DNA of 51,956 nt from positions 1 to 51,956 of the forward strand of contig JAGWLG010000026.1 of NCBI GenBank assembly GCA_028864975.1. The letters run 5' to 3'. Position numbers and translations under genes: made by a program. Positions 31,795 to 40,433 of the stretch are shown here, piece by piece (within the stretch, counting starts at the first letter, position 1; every line of letters begins with the position of its first letter). Origin of the DNA: Thermoplasmata archaeon. Its GTDB lineage: Archaea; Thermoplasmatota; Thermoplasmata; Lutacidiplasmatales; UBA184. Under the pieces are notes generated by a model that searched no databases, was not told the origin of the DNA, and saw only the letters and a program-made list of their open reading frames with translations.

Positions 31795-34128
31795 GTGGAG
31801 AGGCCCTGGGCTCTGGAGTTGAAGGTGGAGGAGCTTAGGTCCGCCCCGGCCGAGGAGGAGCGCCCTCCGATCGGAGCCTCTCCCGAGGAATCCAGCGCCA
31901 TCCCCCGTCCCGCGGACTGGCCCCTGGAAGGGCTCGACCTCGCCGTCCACGACCTGCCCCACGCCTCCTCGATCATCGAGTGGTGGTACTTCAACACCCA
32001 TCTTCGGACCGAGGACGGGCGCCCGTTCGGGGTCTTCGCCTCCTTCTTTCGATTGGTTCCCAAGGTCGACGAGCGCACGCAGCAGCCGATCCACGCCCAC
32101 GCCCTGACCTGGGCTGTGAGCGACCCGACCACGAAACGCTACCTTTCCGACGGGCGTGTCGAGTCCGCGTTCCGAGCGTGGGGCCTGGAGCGTCTGCGCA
32201 AGGGGGAGGGGACCCCCGACCCTAGGCTCCGTCGGTCGATGGAGGAGATCCTCCAGCGTGGCAACATCCCCCTTCCCGACCGGGCCTTTGGCGGGAAGGT
32301 CGAGGTCGCAAAGGACCGTCTCGCCCTGGACTTCTCAGGCTCGACGCTCTCGAAAGGGGAGGACGGATCGTACCACCTCCACCTCTTCGGGGAGAAGGCG
32401 ACCGGAGACCTCACCTTCCGCCCGAAGAAGCCCCCCATCCGCCACGGACGCGATGGCGTCTTCTATGGCCCGCTCGGGGACGACATGTTCTACTACTTCA
32501 TCCCACGGAACGAGGTCGAAGGAGAGGTCACGCTGGAGGGGAAGACCGTCAAGGTCTCGGGGGAGGGCTGGTACGACCACGAGTTCGGAGGGCACCGCTC
32601 CGACCCTCGGCGCTATCGCCCGGCGAAACGCGACACGGCTTGGAACTGGTTCTCCGTTCAGCTCACCGACGGCCGCGAAGTGACTGCGTTCATCTTGGAG
32701 GAGCTCTCGACGCGGCGGGTCCTCGACAGCATCGGGATCCTGGTCGAGAAGGACGGGTCCTCCACGCGGACCCCCGAGGTCTCCGAGGGGGTCACCCGCT
32801 GGTGGCAGAGCGTCCGGACCTTCGAGCGCTATCCTGCCGAGGGGTTCCTCAAGATCCCGAAGCTCGGGGTCGACCTGGAGCTATGGTCAACCTTCGAGGA
32901 CCAGGAGTTCGTGACCCTGATCTCCAAGCCGTCGTTCTGGGAGGGCCAGGCGACGGTCCGCGGTCGGATCGGCGACACCCCCGTCCAGGGGATGGCCTAC
33001 TTCGAGCACAGCGGGTATTCGACGACGGAGACCCTCCCGGACTTCTTCAACGCGGTGGGGAGGATCGTACGGCGCTCGGTCTTCGACCTCCTCCCCGAGC
33101 GGCCCACGCCCCAGCAGGCGCTCGAGCTCTTCGCGAGCCGGGAGCACCCGTGGATGCTGGACGGACTCGAACCGGACCGGCTCTCGCGCAACGTCTTCGA
33201 CCCGGTCCGCGAGATCTCGAAGCGGGGAGGAAAGGCCTGGCGCTCCTACGCGGCGCTGGCTTGCTGCGATGTCGTGGGGGGCGACTCCCGCCGGGCGACG
33301 CGGTGGTTGGGCCTGCTCGAGATCCTCCACACCGCTTCGCTCATCGTCGATGACGTGGAGGACCGCTCGGAGGTCCGACGGGGCGGGCCCGCGGCCCACG
33401 CCATGTTCGGCACGGCGCTCGCCATCAACTCCTCCAACGCGGCCTACTTCATGGGACAGGGGCTCGGGACCGACGACGAACGGCGGGAGTTCACGCCAGA
33501 AGAGAAACTTCGCGTCTACGACCTCTACTTCGAGGGGATGCGCGCCGCCCACGCGGGGCAGGCGCTCGACATCGCCGGCTGCGATGACCTCGTGGACGAG
33601 ACCGTCCGAAGCGGGGACTCTCGGAGGCTCGAGGCTCATATTCTCGGGGTCCACCGGTTGAAGACCGGGGCTCCGGTAGCGGGGCTCGCCCGCATGGGGG
33701 TCATCGCGGGGAAGGGAACGAAGCCGCAGGAGGACGGGCTCGGCCACTTCTTCGAGAGCTTGGGGATCGCCTTCCAGATCGTGGACGACGTGCTCAACCT
33801 GCGGGGCTTCGAGGGGAAGCTCAAGAATCTGGGCGAGGACCTCTCCGAAGGCAAGGCGACGCTCCCGGTCGCGAAGGCCTTGGGCCGGCTCGATGCGGAA
33901 TCCCGAACCTCCTTCGTCCAGCTACTGCGAGAGCACACGAAGGACCCACGGGTGCTCCGGGGGATGGTCGACACGCTCGAGAGGGTACATGCGCTCGACG
34001 ATTGCCTCACGCAGGCGCGCTCGCTCATCGAGGACAGCTGGGCCGCGGTCCAGCCGGTCCTCCCCGACAGCCTCCCCAAGATGATGCTGAGGGCTTTCGG
34101 CTGGTACGTGATCGAACGGCAGTACTAG
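31795..34128 (+). CDS. CrtC/AttH-like lipocalin domain fused to a polyprenyl diphosphate synthase
   Basis: The 777-residue protein joins two enzymes. Residues about 40-425 match the CrtC/AttH lipocalin-like family (carotenoid 1,2-hydratase relatives): IIEWWYFNTHL, HALTWAVSD, GWYDHEFGG, WNWFSVQLTDG and GMAYFEHSGYS. Residues about 450-777 are a trans-isoprenyl diphosphate synthase with GGKAWRS, a first aspartate-rich motif DDVED (519-523), a second DDVLN (664-668) and KTGAPVAGLARMG. Ala at position -5 before the first motif fits a C20-or-longer product, so GGPP is likely. The fusion suggests that the polyprenyl product is further hydrated or cyclised. It starts at a GTG with a weak Shine-Dalgarno. 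Confidence 0.85.
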   Translation: MERPWALELKVEELRSAPAEEERPPIGASPEESSAIPRPADWPLEGLDLAVHDLPHASSIIEWWYFNTHLRTEDGRPFGVFASFFRLVPKVDERTQQPIHAHALTWAVSDPTTKRYLSDGRVESAFRAWGLERLRKGEGTPDPRLRRSMEEILQRGNIPLPDRAFGGKVEVAKDRLALDFSGSTLSKGEDGSYHLHLFGEKATGDLTFRPKKPPIRHGRDGVFYGPLGDDMFYYFIPRNEVEGEVTLEGKTVKVSGEGWYDHEFGGHRSDPRRYRPAKRDTAWNWFSVQLTDGREVTAFILEELSTRRVLDSIGILVEKDGSSTRTPEVSEGVTRWWQSVRTFERYPAEGFLKIPKLGVDLELWSTFEDQEFVTLISKPSFWEGQATVRGRIGDTPVQGMAYFEHSGYSTTETLPDFFNAVGRIVRRSVFDLLPERPTPQQALELFASREHPWMLDGLEPDRLSRNVFDPVREISKRGGKAWRSYAALACCDVVGGDSRRATRWLGLLEILHTASLIVDDVEDRSEVRRGGPAAHAMFGTALAINSSNAAYFMGQGLGTDDERREFTPEEKLRVYDLYFEGMRAAHAGQALDIAGCDDLVDETVRSGDSRRLEAHILGVHRLKTGAPVAGLARMGVIAGKGTKPQEDGLGHFFESLGIAFQIVDDVLNLRGFEGKLKNLGEDLSEGKATLPVAKALGRLDAESRTSFVQLLREHTKDPRVLRGMVDTLERVHALDDCLTQARSLIEDSWAAVQPVLPDSLPKMMLRAFGWYVIERQY

Positions 34129-34135
34129 GCGAGGG

Positions 34136-34273
34136 CTTGGGTACGCCGAGTTGCTTGCGAACCCAAGAGGTGGTCGACAAGGTGAACAGGCCAGATGCCG
34201 TGCGTGAAAGTTCAGGGTTCTGGCCCGGCCCATGGCGGCCGGAAACCGCCAGACCCTGTTCGAGCGACGCTCG
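34136..34273 (+). other. Highly structured intergenic sequence upstream of hemA
   Basis: The region holds several strong stems. A 7-bp hairpin lies at 34136-34167 (cttgggt/acccaag). A compound stem at 34213-34258 pairs cagggt-ctgg with ccagaccctg (one bulged t), with an inner ccggcc/ggccgg. A 5-bp hairpin lies at 34261-34273 (cgagc/gctcg). No credible ORF lies here. It does not match tRNA, SRP RNA or RNase P RNA by eye: the T-loop, the SRP GGAAGG helix-8 motif and the RNase P GAGGAAAGUCC motif are all missing. It could be an unknown small RNA or a regulatory leader of the heme operon. Confidence 0.35.
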
Positions 34274-34425
34274 GGGCAGGGATGGTAACTGTGTCAACAC
34301 GCTCAGGACGCCTGGCAGCCTCTGGCCGCCATAGCCGATGGGTGTCACCTTTTCAAGTCGAAGCGCAATGGGCACCCCCGGGTGGCGGCAGCGTGGCCGG
34401 TTCATCGTCGACGCCGGAGACCTCG

Positions 34426-35700
34426 ATGGGCCTGTCCCTATCGGCGGGGACGCTCGGGCGGGGGGCGGCCGCGCGCTCGGAACGGGTACGGGTCCCGATG
34501 ACCCTACTCCAGCTCGGTCAGTCCCTGTCCACGCGCTCGATGGAGGAGCTCGAGCAGACCTACCGCAAGCTGACCCCGCCCCGCCTGCGCTCTATCTTCT
34601 CCGCCCACCCTGAGGTCGCCGAGCTCTCTTGCCTGCGAAGCTGCCATCGGGTGGAGGTCTACGCCGTGATCCGTGATGGTTCGGCGGGAGAGAGGCTCCG
34701 CCGGTCCCTCCCAGGGCCGCTCGGACGCTGGGAGCTTCGAAAGGGGAGCGACGCGGCCCACCACCTGTTCCGGGTCGCCGCCGGGCTCGAATCCATGGCC
34801 GTGGGGGAGCACGAAGTGCGACACCAGGTGGCGGAGGCCGCCCGGACGACGTTGAGCCGGCATGGGAGACCCCTCCTCAGGTCCATGATGGATGCGTCCG
34901 TCCGCTCCGCGGGGACCAGCGCGACCCCCGGGGACAGGGATCCTCCCTCCATCGCGGCCCTGGTGGTCCGCAAGCTCCTCGATCGGGCGCCCCAGCCCTC
35001 GACGAGGGTGCTCGTGCTGGGAACCGGCACCGTGGGGCGCAAGGTGGCCGACCTGTTGCGGGGCAAGGCCCACGTGACGCTCGCCTACCATCGCCGGGCC
35101 CCGGATCCTGCGGTCCTCGAGCACTTGGGTTGCCTCGCCGTGCGCTTCGCCGACGTGCCAAAGGAGCTTCGCCACACCGAGGTGCTCATCGCGGCGGCGA
35201 AGGGCGGTGAATACGCCATCCGGACGAGCGATCTTCCTCGGGCGCCCCGCGGCCCGCTTCGGCTCATCTTCGACCTTGGCCTTCCCCGCAACGTCGACCC
35301 GAGCCTGGCCAACGACCCCCGTGTAGAGCTCTTCGACCTCGCGGGGCTGCGTTCCGAAGCCCCGACCCCTCCCGGTCCGACCCCAGCGGACCGGGCCGCT
35401 CGGGTGGCCTCGGACCTGGCCTTCCGCCTCTATTTGTCGGGGGCCTGGGAGCCCGTGCTCTCCGAACTCTGGAGGAAGGCCGAACGGATCCGCCAGGAGG
35501 AGCTTGAGGGGGCGCTGCTCCACGCCCCCGAGCTGAGCTCCCAGGAGCGCGAGGTCCTCTCCAAGCTCACCGAGCGTCTGGTCCGACGTCTTCTCTCGGG
35601 TCCGACGGCACGTCTGCGGACGCTCACCGAGGGCGACCTCAAGCCCGAGGTGGTCGCGGCGGTCCTGGCGCTCTTCGACGAAGCGGACGTAGCGCCGTGA
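34426..35700 (+). CDS. hemA: Glutamyl-tRNA reductase
   Basis: HemA reduces glutamyl-tRNA to glutamate-1-semialdehyde with NADPH. From the ATG at 34426 the 424-residue protein has the catalytic Cys73 in SCLRSCHRVEVYA, although the usual C-N-R reads C-H-R. The substrate-domain motif GLESMAVGEHEVRHQV, Rossmann glycines VLVLGTGTVGRKVA and FDLGLPRNVDP follow, then a C-terminal dimerisation helix with LTERLVRRLLSGPTARLR. A start here keeps the full N-terminal strand; ATG 34498 would truncate it. It heads the heme operon, and hemC overlaps its stop codon (GTGA). Confidence 0.93.
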   Translation: MGLSLSAGTLGRGAAARSERVRVPMTLLQLGQSLSTRSMEELEQTYRKLTPPRLRSIFSAHPEVAELSCLRSCHRVEVYAVIRDGSAGERLRRSLPGPLGRWELRKGSDAAHHLFRVAAGLESMAVGEHEVRHQVAEAARTTLSRHGRPLLRSMMDASVRSAGTSATPGDRDPPSIAALVVRKLLDRAPQPSTRVLVLGTGTVGRKVADLLRGKAHVTLAYHRRAPDPAVLEHLGCLAVRFADVPKELRHTEVLIAAAKGGEYAIRTSDLPRAPRGPLRLIFDLGLPRNVDPSLANDPRVELFDLAGLRSEAPTPPGPTPADRAARVASDLAFRLYLSGAWEPVLSELWRKAERIRQEELEGALLHAPELSSQEREVLSKLTERLVRRLLSGPTARLRTLTEGDLKPEVVAAVLALFDEADVAP

Positions 35701-36602
35701 CCCGAACGCTCCGGGTAGGGAGCCGTCAGAGCCCGCTCGCGCTCCGGCAGACCGAGCTCGTCCTCGCCCCCCTGCGTCGGCGGAACCTCGGGGTGACCTT
35801 CGAGGTCGTCCCGATCGTCACGGCCGGCGACCAGGGTCCGTCCCGCGGAGGGAGATGGGACTTCACGGACCGCCTCGACGCGTCGCTCGAGCGCGGCGAG
35901 ATCGACCTCGCGGTCCACAGCGCGAAGGACCTTCCCAGCCGACCCGAGCGGTCGGTCGAGATCGTCGCGGTCCCGCGCCGGTCGGACCCGCGCGACGCCC
36001 TCGTCGCGCGCCCCGGGTCCTCCCTCCAGAGACTGCCGTCCGGGGCGCGTCTGGGCTCCAGCAGCTGCCGACGGCGCGCCCAGCTCTTGCGGTCGCGCCC
36101 CGACCTTCGAGTGGTGGAGATCCATGGCAACGTTGGTACCCGTCTGGAGAAGCTCCGTACCTGGGACCTGGACGGGGTCGTGCTCGCGGTGGCCGGGCTC
36201 GAGCGGCTGGGTCTCGCCGACTGCATCTCTCAGCGACTTCCCCTCTCCAGCTTCCTGCCTCCGCCCGGGCAGGGCGCCCTCGCGGTCGAGGCCCGTCCGT
36301 CGGACCGAGAGCTCCACCGGCTGCTCTGCGCGATCGACCACGTGCCCTCGCGCCGCTGTGCCCAAGCCGAGCGCGCGTTCGCCGCCGAGCTCGGGGCGGA
36401 CTGCGACACGCCGTTGGGCGCGCTCGCGCGCGTGAAGGACGGGACCCTCACGCTACGAGGAGAGGTGATCGCCGCTGATGGACAGCGGACCGTCCGCGGT
36501 CTCCGCAAAGGCCGTCCCGAGCGGGCGGGGTCCGTGGGCCGTGCCCTCGCGCGGGAGCTGCTGGAGAAGGGCGCTGACGCCCTCCTTTCGGCGGGGGCCT
36601 GA
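35697..36602 (+). CDS. hemC: Hydroxymethylbilane synthase (porphobilinogen deaminase)
   Basis: HemC condenses four porphobilinogens into hydroxymethylbilane. The 301-residue protein has TLRVGSRQSPLALRQ, AVHSAKDLPSRP, RLGSSSCRRRAQLL (usually GTSSLRR), HGNVGTRLEKL, LPPPGQGALAVEAR and the dipyrromethane-cofactor cysteine Cys236 in GADCDTPLGA. The C-terminal domain is present. The GTG start overlaps the hemA stop codon. The gene lies in the order hemA-hemC-hemD-hemB, as in many bacterial and archaeal tetrapyrrole clusters. Confidence 0.94.
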   Translation: MTRTLRVGSRQSPLALRQTELVLAPLRRRNLGVTFEVVPIVTAGDQGPSRGGRWDFTDRLDASLERGEIDLAVHSAKDLPSRPERSVEIVAVPRRSDPRDALVARPGSSLQRLPSGARLGSSSCRRRAQLLRSRPDLRVVEIHGNVGTRLEKLRTWDLDGVVLAVAGLERLGLADCISQRLPLSSFLPPPGQGALAVEARPSDRELHRLLCAIDHVPSRRCAQAERAFAAELGADCDTPLGALARVKDGTLTLRGEVIAADGQRTVRGLRKGRPERAGSVGRALARELLEKGADALLSAGA

Positions 36603-36607
36603 GGGCG

Positions 36608-37441
36608 ATGGGGACCTCCCGACGCCTCCCGATCGTCCTGCTCTCGGGACCGGATTCCTTGACCGACCTCGAGGGGCGACTCCGCTCCGTCGGGGCGTCC
36701 GTCCAACGGGTGGTGATGGTCCGACAGGTAGGAAGGCCCGATGCGGCGGCCCCTCCTGCCCCGAGACCGGGGAAGCGTCGCAACCTCCTGCTCGTGACGA
36801 GCTCGGCGGCGGTCGATCACTTCCTCGCCCGCTGGCCCACGGTCCTGGCGACGTGGGGCCACCGGGGCGAGATCTGGGCCGTGGGCCCCCGTACCGCGGG
36901 CCATCTGAGGGCCCTCGGCATTCGGTCCGTGAACATTCCACCTTCCCCGACCAGCGCCGCCATGCTCCGGTCGATGGGCAGCCTGAGCGGTAGCTACGTG
37001 CTTCACCCCCGGTCCGATGTGGCGGGGCCCGGGCTCGCACGGGAACTTCGACGCAGAGGGGCCCGGGTCACGGACCGGATCGTCTACACCACCCGGGCCC
37101 GAACGCCATCGGGATCCGAGCTCGTCCACATCCAAGGGGCCGCCTGGCTCTTGGCCTCGAGCCCCTCGGTGCTCTCCGCGTTGCGGCGGGGCGCGGGGGC
37201 GCGACGCTTCCGAGAGATCCGCGCGACCGCCCGTCTCCTCGTGCTGGGGCCCACGACCGCCTCGGCCGCCCGGCGGCTCGGGTTCCGACAGGTCCGGCTC
37301 GTCCCGTTGTCCTCGTCGAAAGCCTTACCAAGATTCCTTGCCGCCCCTCCCCCCGATGGTGCGTCGCGCAAGAAAGGGCGGGTCCCGCCCCGACGGACCC
37401 GGGGCCGCCCCCATCGCGCGCCCTCGACGATGGCGACGTAG
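36608..37441 (+). CDS. hemD: Uroporphyrinogen-III synthase
   Basis: HemD closes hydroxymethylbilane to uroporphyrinogen III. This family diverges fast, but the 277-residue protein keeps its marks: a first domain with LLVTSSAAVDHFLARW, then IWAVGPRTAGHLRALGI, a strand-turn SYVLHPRSDVAGPGLARELRRRGA, VTDRIVYTTRA and VLGPTTASAARRLGF. It starts 5 nt after hemC. Its last 28 codons overlap the start of hemB in another frame and encode a basic tail that probably lies outside the fold. Position in the cluster supports the assignment. Confidence 0.88.
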   Translation: MGTSRRLPIVLLSGPDSLTDLEGRLRSVGASVQRVVMVRQVGRPDAAAPPAPRPGKRRNLLLVTSSAAVDHFLARWPTVLATWGHRGEIWAVGPRTAGHLRALGIRSVNIPPSPTSAAMLRSMGSLSGSYVLHPRSDVAGPGLARELRRRGARVTDRIVYTTRARTPSGSELVHIQGAAWLLASSPSVLSALRRGAGARRFREIRATARLLVLGPTTASAARRLGFRQVRLVPLSSSKALPRFLAAPPPDGASRKKGRVPPRRTRGRPHRAPSTMAT

Positions 37442-38381
37442 CTCAGCGCTGCGGGAGGTCATCGCAGAACAGGATACGGAGCTCCGTCGCCTGGTCTATC
37501 CCCTGTTCGTCAGCGCCGGAGGAGCCCTCCGGGGTCCCGAGGGCCTGCCCGCGCTCGCCCGCCGGAACGTGGAGGGGACGGTGCGCGAGGCCGAGGACGC
37601 CTTCCGTCGGGGGGTGCGCTCGGTGCTCCTCTTCGGGATCCCCGCGCGCAAGGACGCTCAGGGGACCTCCGCGTTCGACCCCAAAGGCCCGGTCCCTTCG
37701 GCGATCCGCGCGCTCAAGACCCGACTTCCGGACCTGGTCGTGATGGCCGATGTGTGCCTCTGCGAGTACACGAGCCATGGCCACTGTGGCGTGCTCTCCG
37801 ACGGCGCGGTCGACAACGACCGGACCCTGCCGCTGCTCGGCCAGGCCGCGGTGGCCTACGCGGGGGCGGGCGCCGACGTGGTCGCTCCCAGCTCCATGAT
37901 GGACCACCAGGTCGCGGCGCTGCGCCGCGCCCTGCACGACGCGGGGCAAGAGGACACCTTGGTCCTGGCCTACGCGGCCAAGTTCGCGTCCTCGCTCTAC
38001 GCGCCCTTCCGGGAGGCTGCCGGGTCCGCCCCCTCCTTCGGGGACCGTCGGAGCTACCAGATGGACCCCCGGAACTCCCGGGAGGCCCTCCGGGAGCTCC
38101 GCCTGGATGCGGAGGAGGGCGCTGACGCCCTCATGGTCAAGCCCGCCCTCCCGTGCCTCGACCTCCTCGCCAGGGCCCGGGAAGAGCACGACCTCCCGCT
38201 GGCCGCCTACCAGGTGAGCGGGGAGTACGCGATGATCAAGGCCACCGCGTCCCAAGGGTGGTGCGACGAGGGTGCGGCGGTCCACGAGTCCTTGACGGCC
38301 ATCCGCCGGGCCGGGGCCGACCTCATCGTGACCTACTTCGCGGGAGACCTTGCACGCAGGGTGGGCAGGGGGGTGCGATGA
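37356..38381 (+). CDS. hemB: Porphobilinogen synthase (delta-aminolevulinate dehydratase)
   Basis: HemB joins two 5-aminolevulinates into porphobilinogen. The 341-residue protein has RPRRWRRSSALREV near the start, the zinc cysteines Cys134, Cys136 and Cys144 (CLCEYTSHGHC), a first active-site Lys209 (AAKFASSLY) and the Schiff-base Lys262 (LMVKPALPCLD). It is therefore a Zn-dependent type, not Mg-only. The typical MDPRNSREALRE segment is present. The start at 37356 overlaps hemD by 86 nt and is required to keep the conserved N-terminal arm. hemQ begins inside its stop codon (ATGA). Confidence 0.95.
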   Translation: MVRRARKGGSRPDGPGAAPIARPRRWRRSSALREVIAEQDTELRRLVYPLFVSAGGALRGPEGLPALARRNVEGTVREAEDAFRRGVRSVLLFGIPARKDAQGTSAFDPKGPVPSAIRALKTRLPDLVVMADVCLCEYTSHGHCGVLSDGAVDNDRTLPLLGQAAVAYAGAGADVVAPSSMMDHQVAALRRALHDAGQEDTLVLAYAAKFASSLYAPFREAAGSAPSFGDRRSYQMDPRNSREALRELRLDAEEGADALMVKPALPCLDLLARAREEHDLPLAAYQVSGEYAMIKATASQGWCDEGAAVHESLTAIRRAGADLIVTYFAGDLARRVGRGVR

Positions 38382-39118
38382 CCTCCGTGGATGCCGAGGG
38401 CGCGTCGCGGGCCGCCGCGGGGGAGACCGAGGTCCGGGACTTCGTCCGATACACGTTCCTTCGCATGGGCCCGGCCTGGAGGCAGCGGTCCCGGCAGGAG
38501 CGGCTCGCGGGCATCGACGAGCTGCAAGAGGTCTTGCAAGCGCCCCCGGCGGGTCTCATGCTACGCACCTTCTCCCTCGTGGGCACGAAGGCGGGCGTCG
38601 ACGCCATGCTCTGGACGGTGAGCCCTCGCCTCGAGTCCCTCCAAGAGCTCGAGGCGCGCATCGGTGGGACGCGCATGGGCGCGGTCCTCGACGTCCCGTT
38701 CGCCTACCTGGGCATGGGCCGTCGCTCGGAGTACCTGGGAGGCCACGACCACGGGGGCCAGGAGGGAGGACGGGTGTCGATGGGCACGAAGCCGTACCTC
38801 TTCGTGTATCCGTTCGTGAAGAAGCGCGCGTGGTACGGACTGCCGTTCAAGGAACGGCAGCGCATCATGGGCGAGCATTTCCGCATCGGACACCAGTTCC
38901 CGGAGGTGGAGATCCATACCGGATACTCCTTCGGCCTCGACGACCCCGAGTTCATCCTCTCCTTCGGGGCCGACGACCCGGCCACGTTCCTCGACCTCGT
39001 CCAGGCCCTTCGCCCCTCGGAAGCGAGCCGCTACACGGAGATCGAGACCCCGATCTTCACGTGCGTGGCCTGTCCGCCCCGGCGCATGCTCGAGCTTGGG
39101 AGCGGCATCGTGCCGTGA
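38378..39118 (+). CDS. hemQ: Coproheme decarboxylase (HemQ/ChdC, chlorite dismutase family)
   Basis: HemQ decarboxylates coproheme III to heme b with peroxide. The 246-residue protein has the family core, with YPFVKKRAWYGLPFKERQ (catalytic Tyr144) and MGEHFRIGHQFPEVEIHTG (proximal heme ligand His172), then SFGLDDPEFILSFG. The Tyr position fits coproheme decarboxylases rather than true chlorite dismutases, which need a distal Arg in a shorter context. It sits between hemB and hemL with 4-nt and 5-nt junctions. With hemH in the same locus this supports the coproporphyrin-dependent route. Confidence 0.9.
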   Translation: MTSVDAEGASRAAAGETEVRDFVRYTFLRMGPAWRQRSRQERLAGIDELQEVLQAPPAGLMLRTFSLVGTKAGVDAMLWTVSPRLESLQELEARIGGTRMGAVLDVPFAYLGMGRRSEYLGGHDHGGQEGGRVSMGTKPYLFVYPFVKKRAWYGLPFKERQRIMGEHFRIGHQFPEVEIHTGYSFGLDDPEFILSFGADDPATFLDLVQALRPSEASRYTEIETPIFTCVACPPRRMLELGSGIVP

Positions 39119-39122
39119 GACG

Positions 39123-40433
39123 ATGACGCCCGCCTCCCGCCCCCGGTCCGCTCGGGCGTTCCAACGTGCCCAGCGATCGCTCGTGGGAGGGGTGGATTCC
39201 CCCGTCCGTTCGTTCCGGGGCGTGGGCGGCTCCCCCCTCTTCTTCACGAGGGGGAAGGGCGCCTACCTCTGGGACCTGGATGGTCATCGCTACCTGGACA
39301 TGGTCGGCTCCTGGGGCGCGAACATCCTGGGGAACGCGCCTCCCCCCGTGGTCCGTGCGGTCCGCGAGGCGGCGCTTGAGGGCCTGACCTTCGGCGCCCC
39401 CTCCCCGCGCGAGCACGAGCTCGCCGAGAGGGTCCGCCGGGCGATCCCTTCCATGGAGCTCCTTCGCTTCGTGAGCTCGGGAACGGAGGCGGTGATGTCC
39501 GCCATCCGCGTGGCGCGAGGGTACACCGGGCGGGACAAGGTGGTCAAGTTCGCGGGAGGTTACCACGGTCACTCGGACGGCCTCCTCGTCCGTGCGGGCT
39601 CGGGAGCCGCCGCCGGTGGCCGAGCGGACTCGGCCGGGGTCCCCCAGAGCGTCGCGAGAGAGACCCTGGTCCTCCCCTACAACGACCCCGATGCGCTTCG
39701 GAGCGCCTTCGAGCGGTGGGGTGAGGAGATCGCCGCGGTCGTCGTCGAGCCCGTGGCCGGGAACATGGGGCTCGTCCTGCCCCGGTCGGGGTTCCTGGCA
39801 TCGATCCAACGTGCGTGTCGCGCCGCGGGGGCCCTCTGGATCGCCGACGAGGTGATCACGGGGTTCCGGTTGCGGAAGGGGGCGATCCATACGATCGACG
39901 GGCTCCGGGCGGACCTCGTGACGCTCGGGAAGGTGGTCGGCGGAGGCCTTCCCGTGGGGGCCTACGGAGGAAGGCAGGAGATCATGGAGCAAGTGTCTCC
40001 CCTCGGTCCCGTGTACCAGGCCGGGACGCTCTCCGGCAATCCGCTGACGATGGCGGCGGGCTCGGCCATGCTCGACGCGCTCGGACCTGAGGTGTACGGT
40101 CGGCTCGAGCAGCGCGGACGCGGGATCGAACGGGCGTTGCTGGGAGCCGCGGCTCGAGAAGGCGTGGAGGACCTCCACGTCGCCAGGGCGGGGTCCATGA
40201 TCGGCCTGCACTTCGGGCCCAGACCTCCCCATGACCTCCCTAGCGCCTTGGAGATCGACCGGAAGAGGTACGGCAAGTTCTTCTGGGGGGCCTTGGGCGC
40301 GGGAGCTTTCCTTCCCCCGGCCGTCCTGGAGACCACGTTCGTCTCGGCCGCCGTCTCGCTGAGGGATGTCGCGTTCGCGGAGCGCGCCTTCCAACGCGGG
40401 ATGCGGGCGGTCGTGGCGGGAAGGGCAGGGTGA
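39123..40433 (+). CDS. hemL: Glutamate-1-semialdehyde 2,1-aminomutase
   Basis: HemL turns glutamate-1-semialdehyde into 5-aminolevulinate using pyridoxal phosphate. The 436-residue protein has the PLP Lys270 in TLGKVVGGGLPVGAYGG, with SSGTEAVMSAIRVAR, GYHGHSDGLL, VVEPVAGNMG and WIADEVITGFR. Length and motif order are normal for class III aminotransferases. It begins 5 nt after hemQ and overlaps hemE by 4 nt. With HemA this gives the C5 route to aminolevulinate, as expected for archaea. Confidence 0.95.
   Translation: MTPASRPRSARAFQRAQRSLVGGVDSPVRSFRGVGGSPLFFTRGKGAYLWDLDGHRYLDMVGSWGANILGNAPPPVVRAVREAALEGLTFGAPSPREHELAERVRRAIPSMELLRFVSSGTEAVMSAIRVARGYTGRDKVVKFAGGYHGHSDGLLVRAGSGAAAGGRADSAGVPQSVARETLVLPYNDPDALRSAFERWGEEIAAVVVEPVAGNMGLVLPRSGFLASIQRACRAAGALWIADEVITGFRLRKGAIHTIDGLRADLVTLGKVVGGGLPVGAYGGRQEIMEQVSPLGPVYQAGTLSGNPLTMAAGSAMLDALGPEVYGRLEQRGRGIERALLGAAAREGVEDLHVARAGSMIGLHFGPRPPHDLPSALEIDRKRYGKFFWGALGAGAFLPPAVLETTFVSAAVSLRDVAFAERAFQRGMRAVVAGRAG

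Noticed and set aside
34129..34425. tRNA, SRP RNA or RNase P RNA in the gap before hemA
   Set aside because: No T-loop with acceptor pairing, no SRP helix-8 GGAAGG motif and no RNase P GAGGAAAGUCC motif could be found on either strand.
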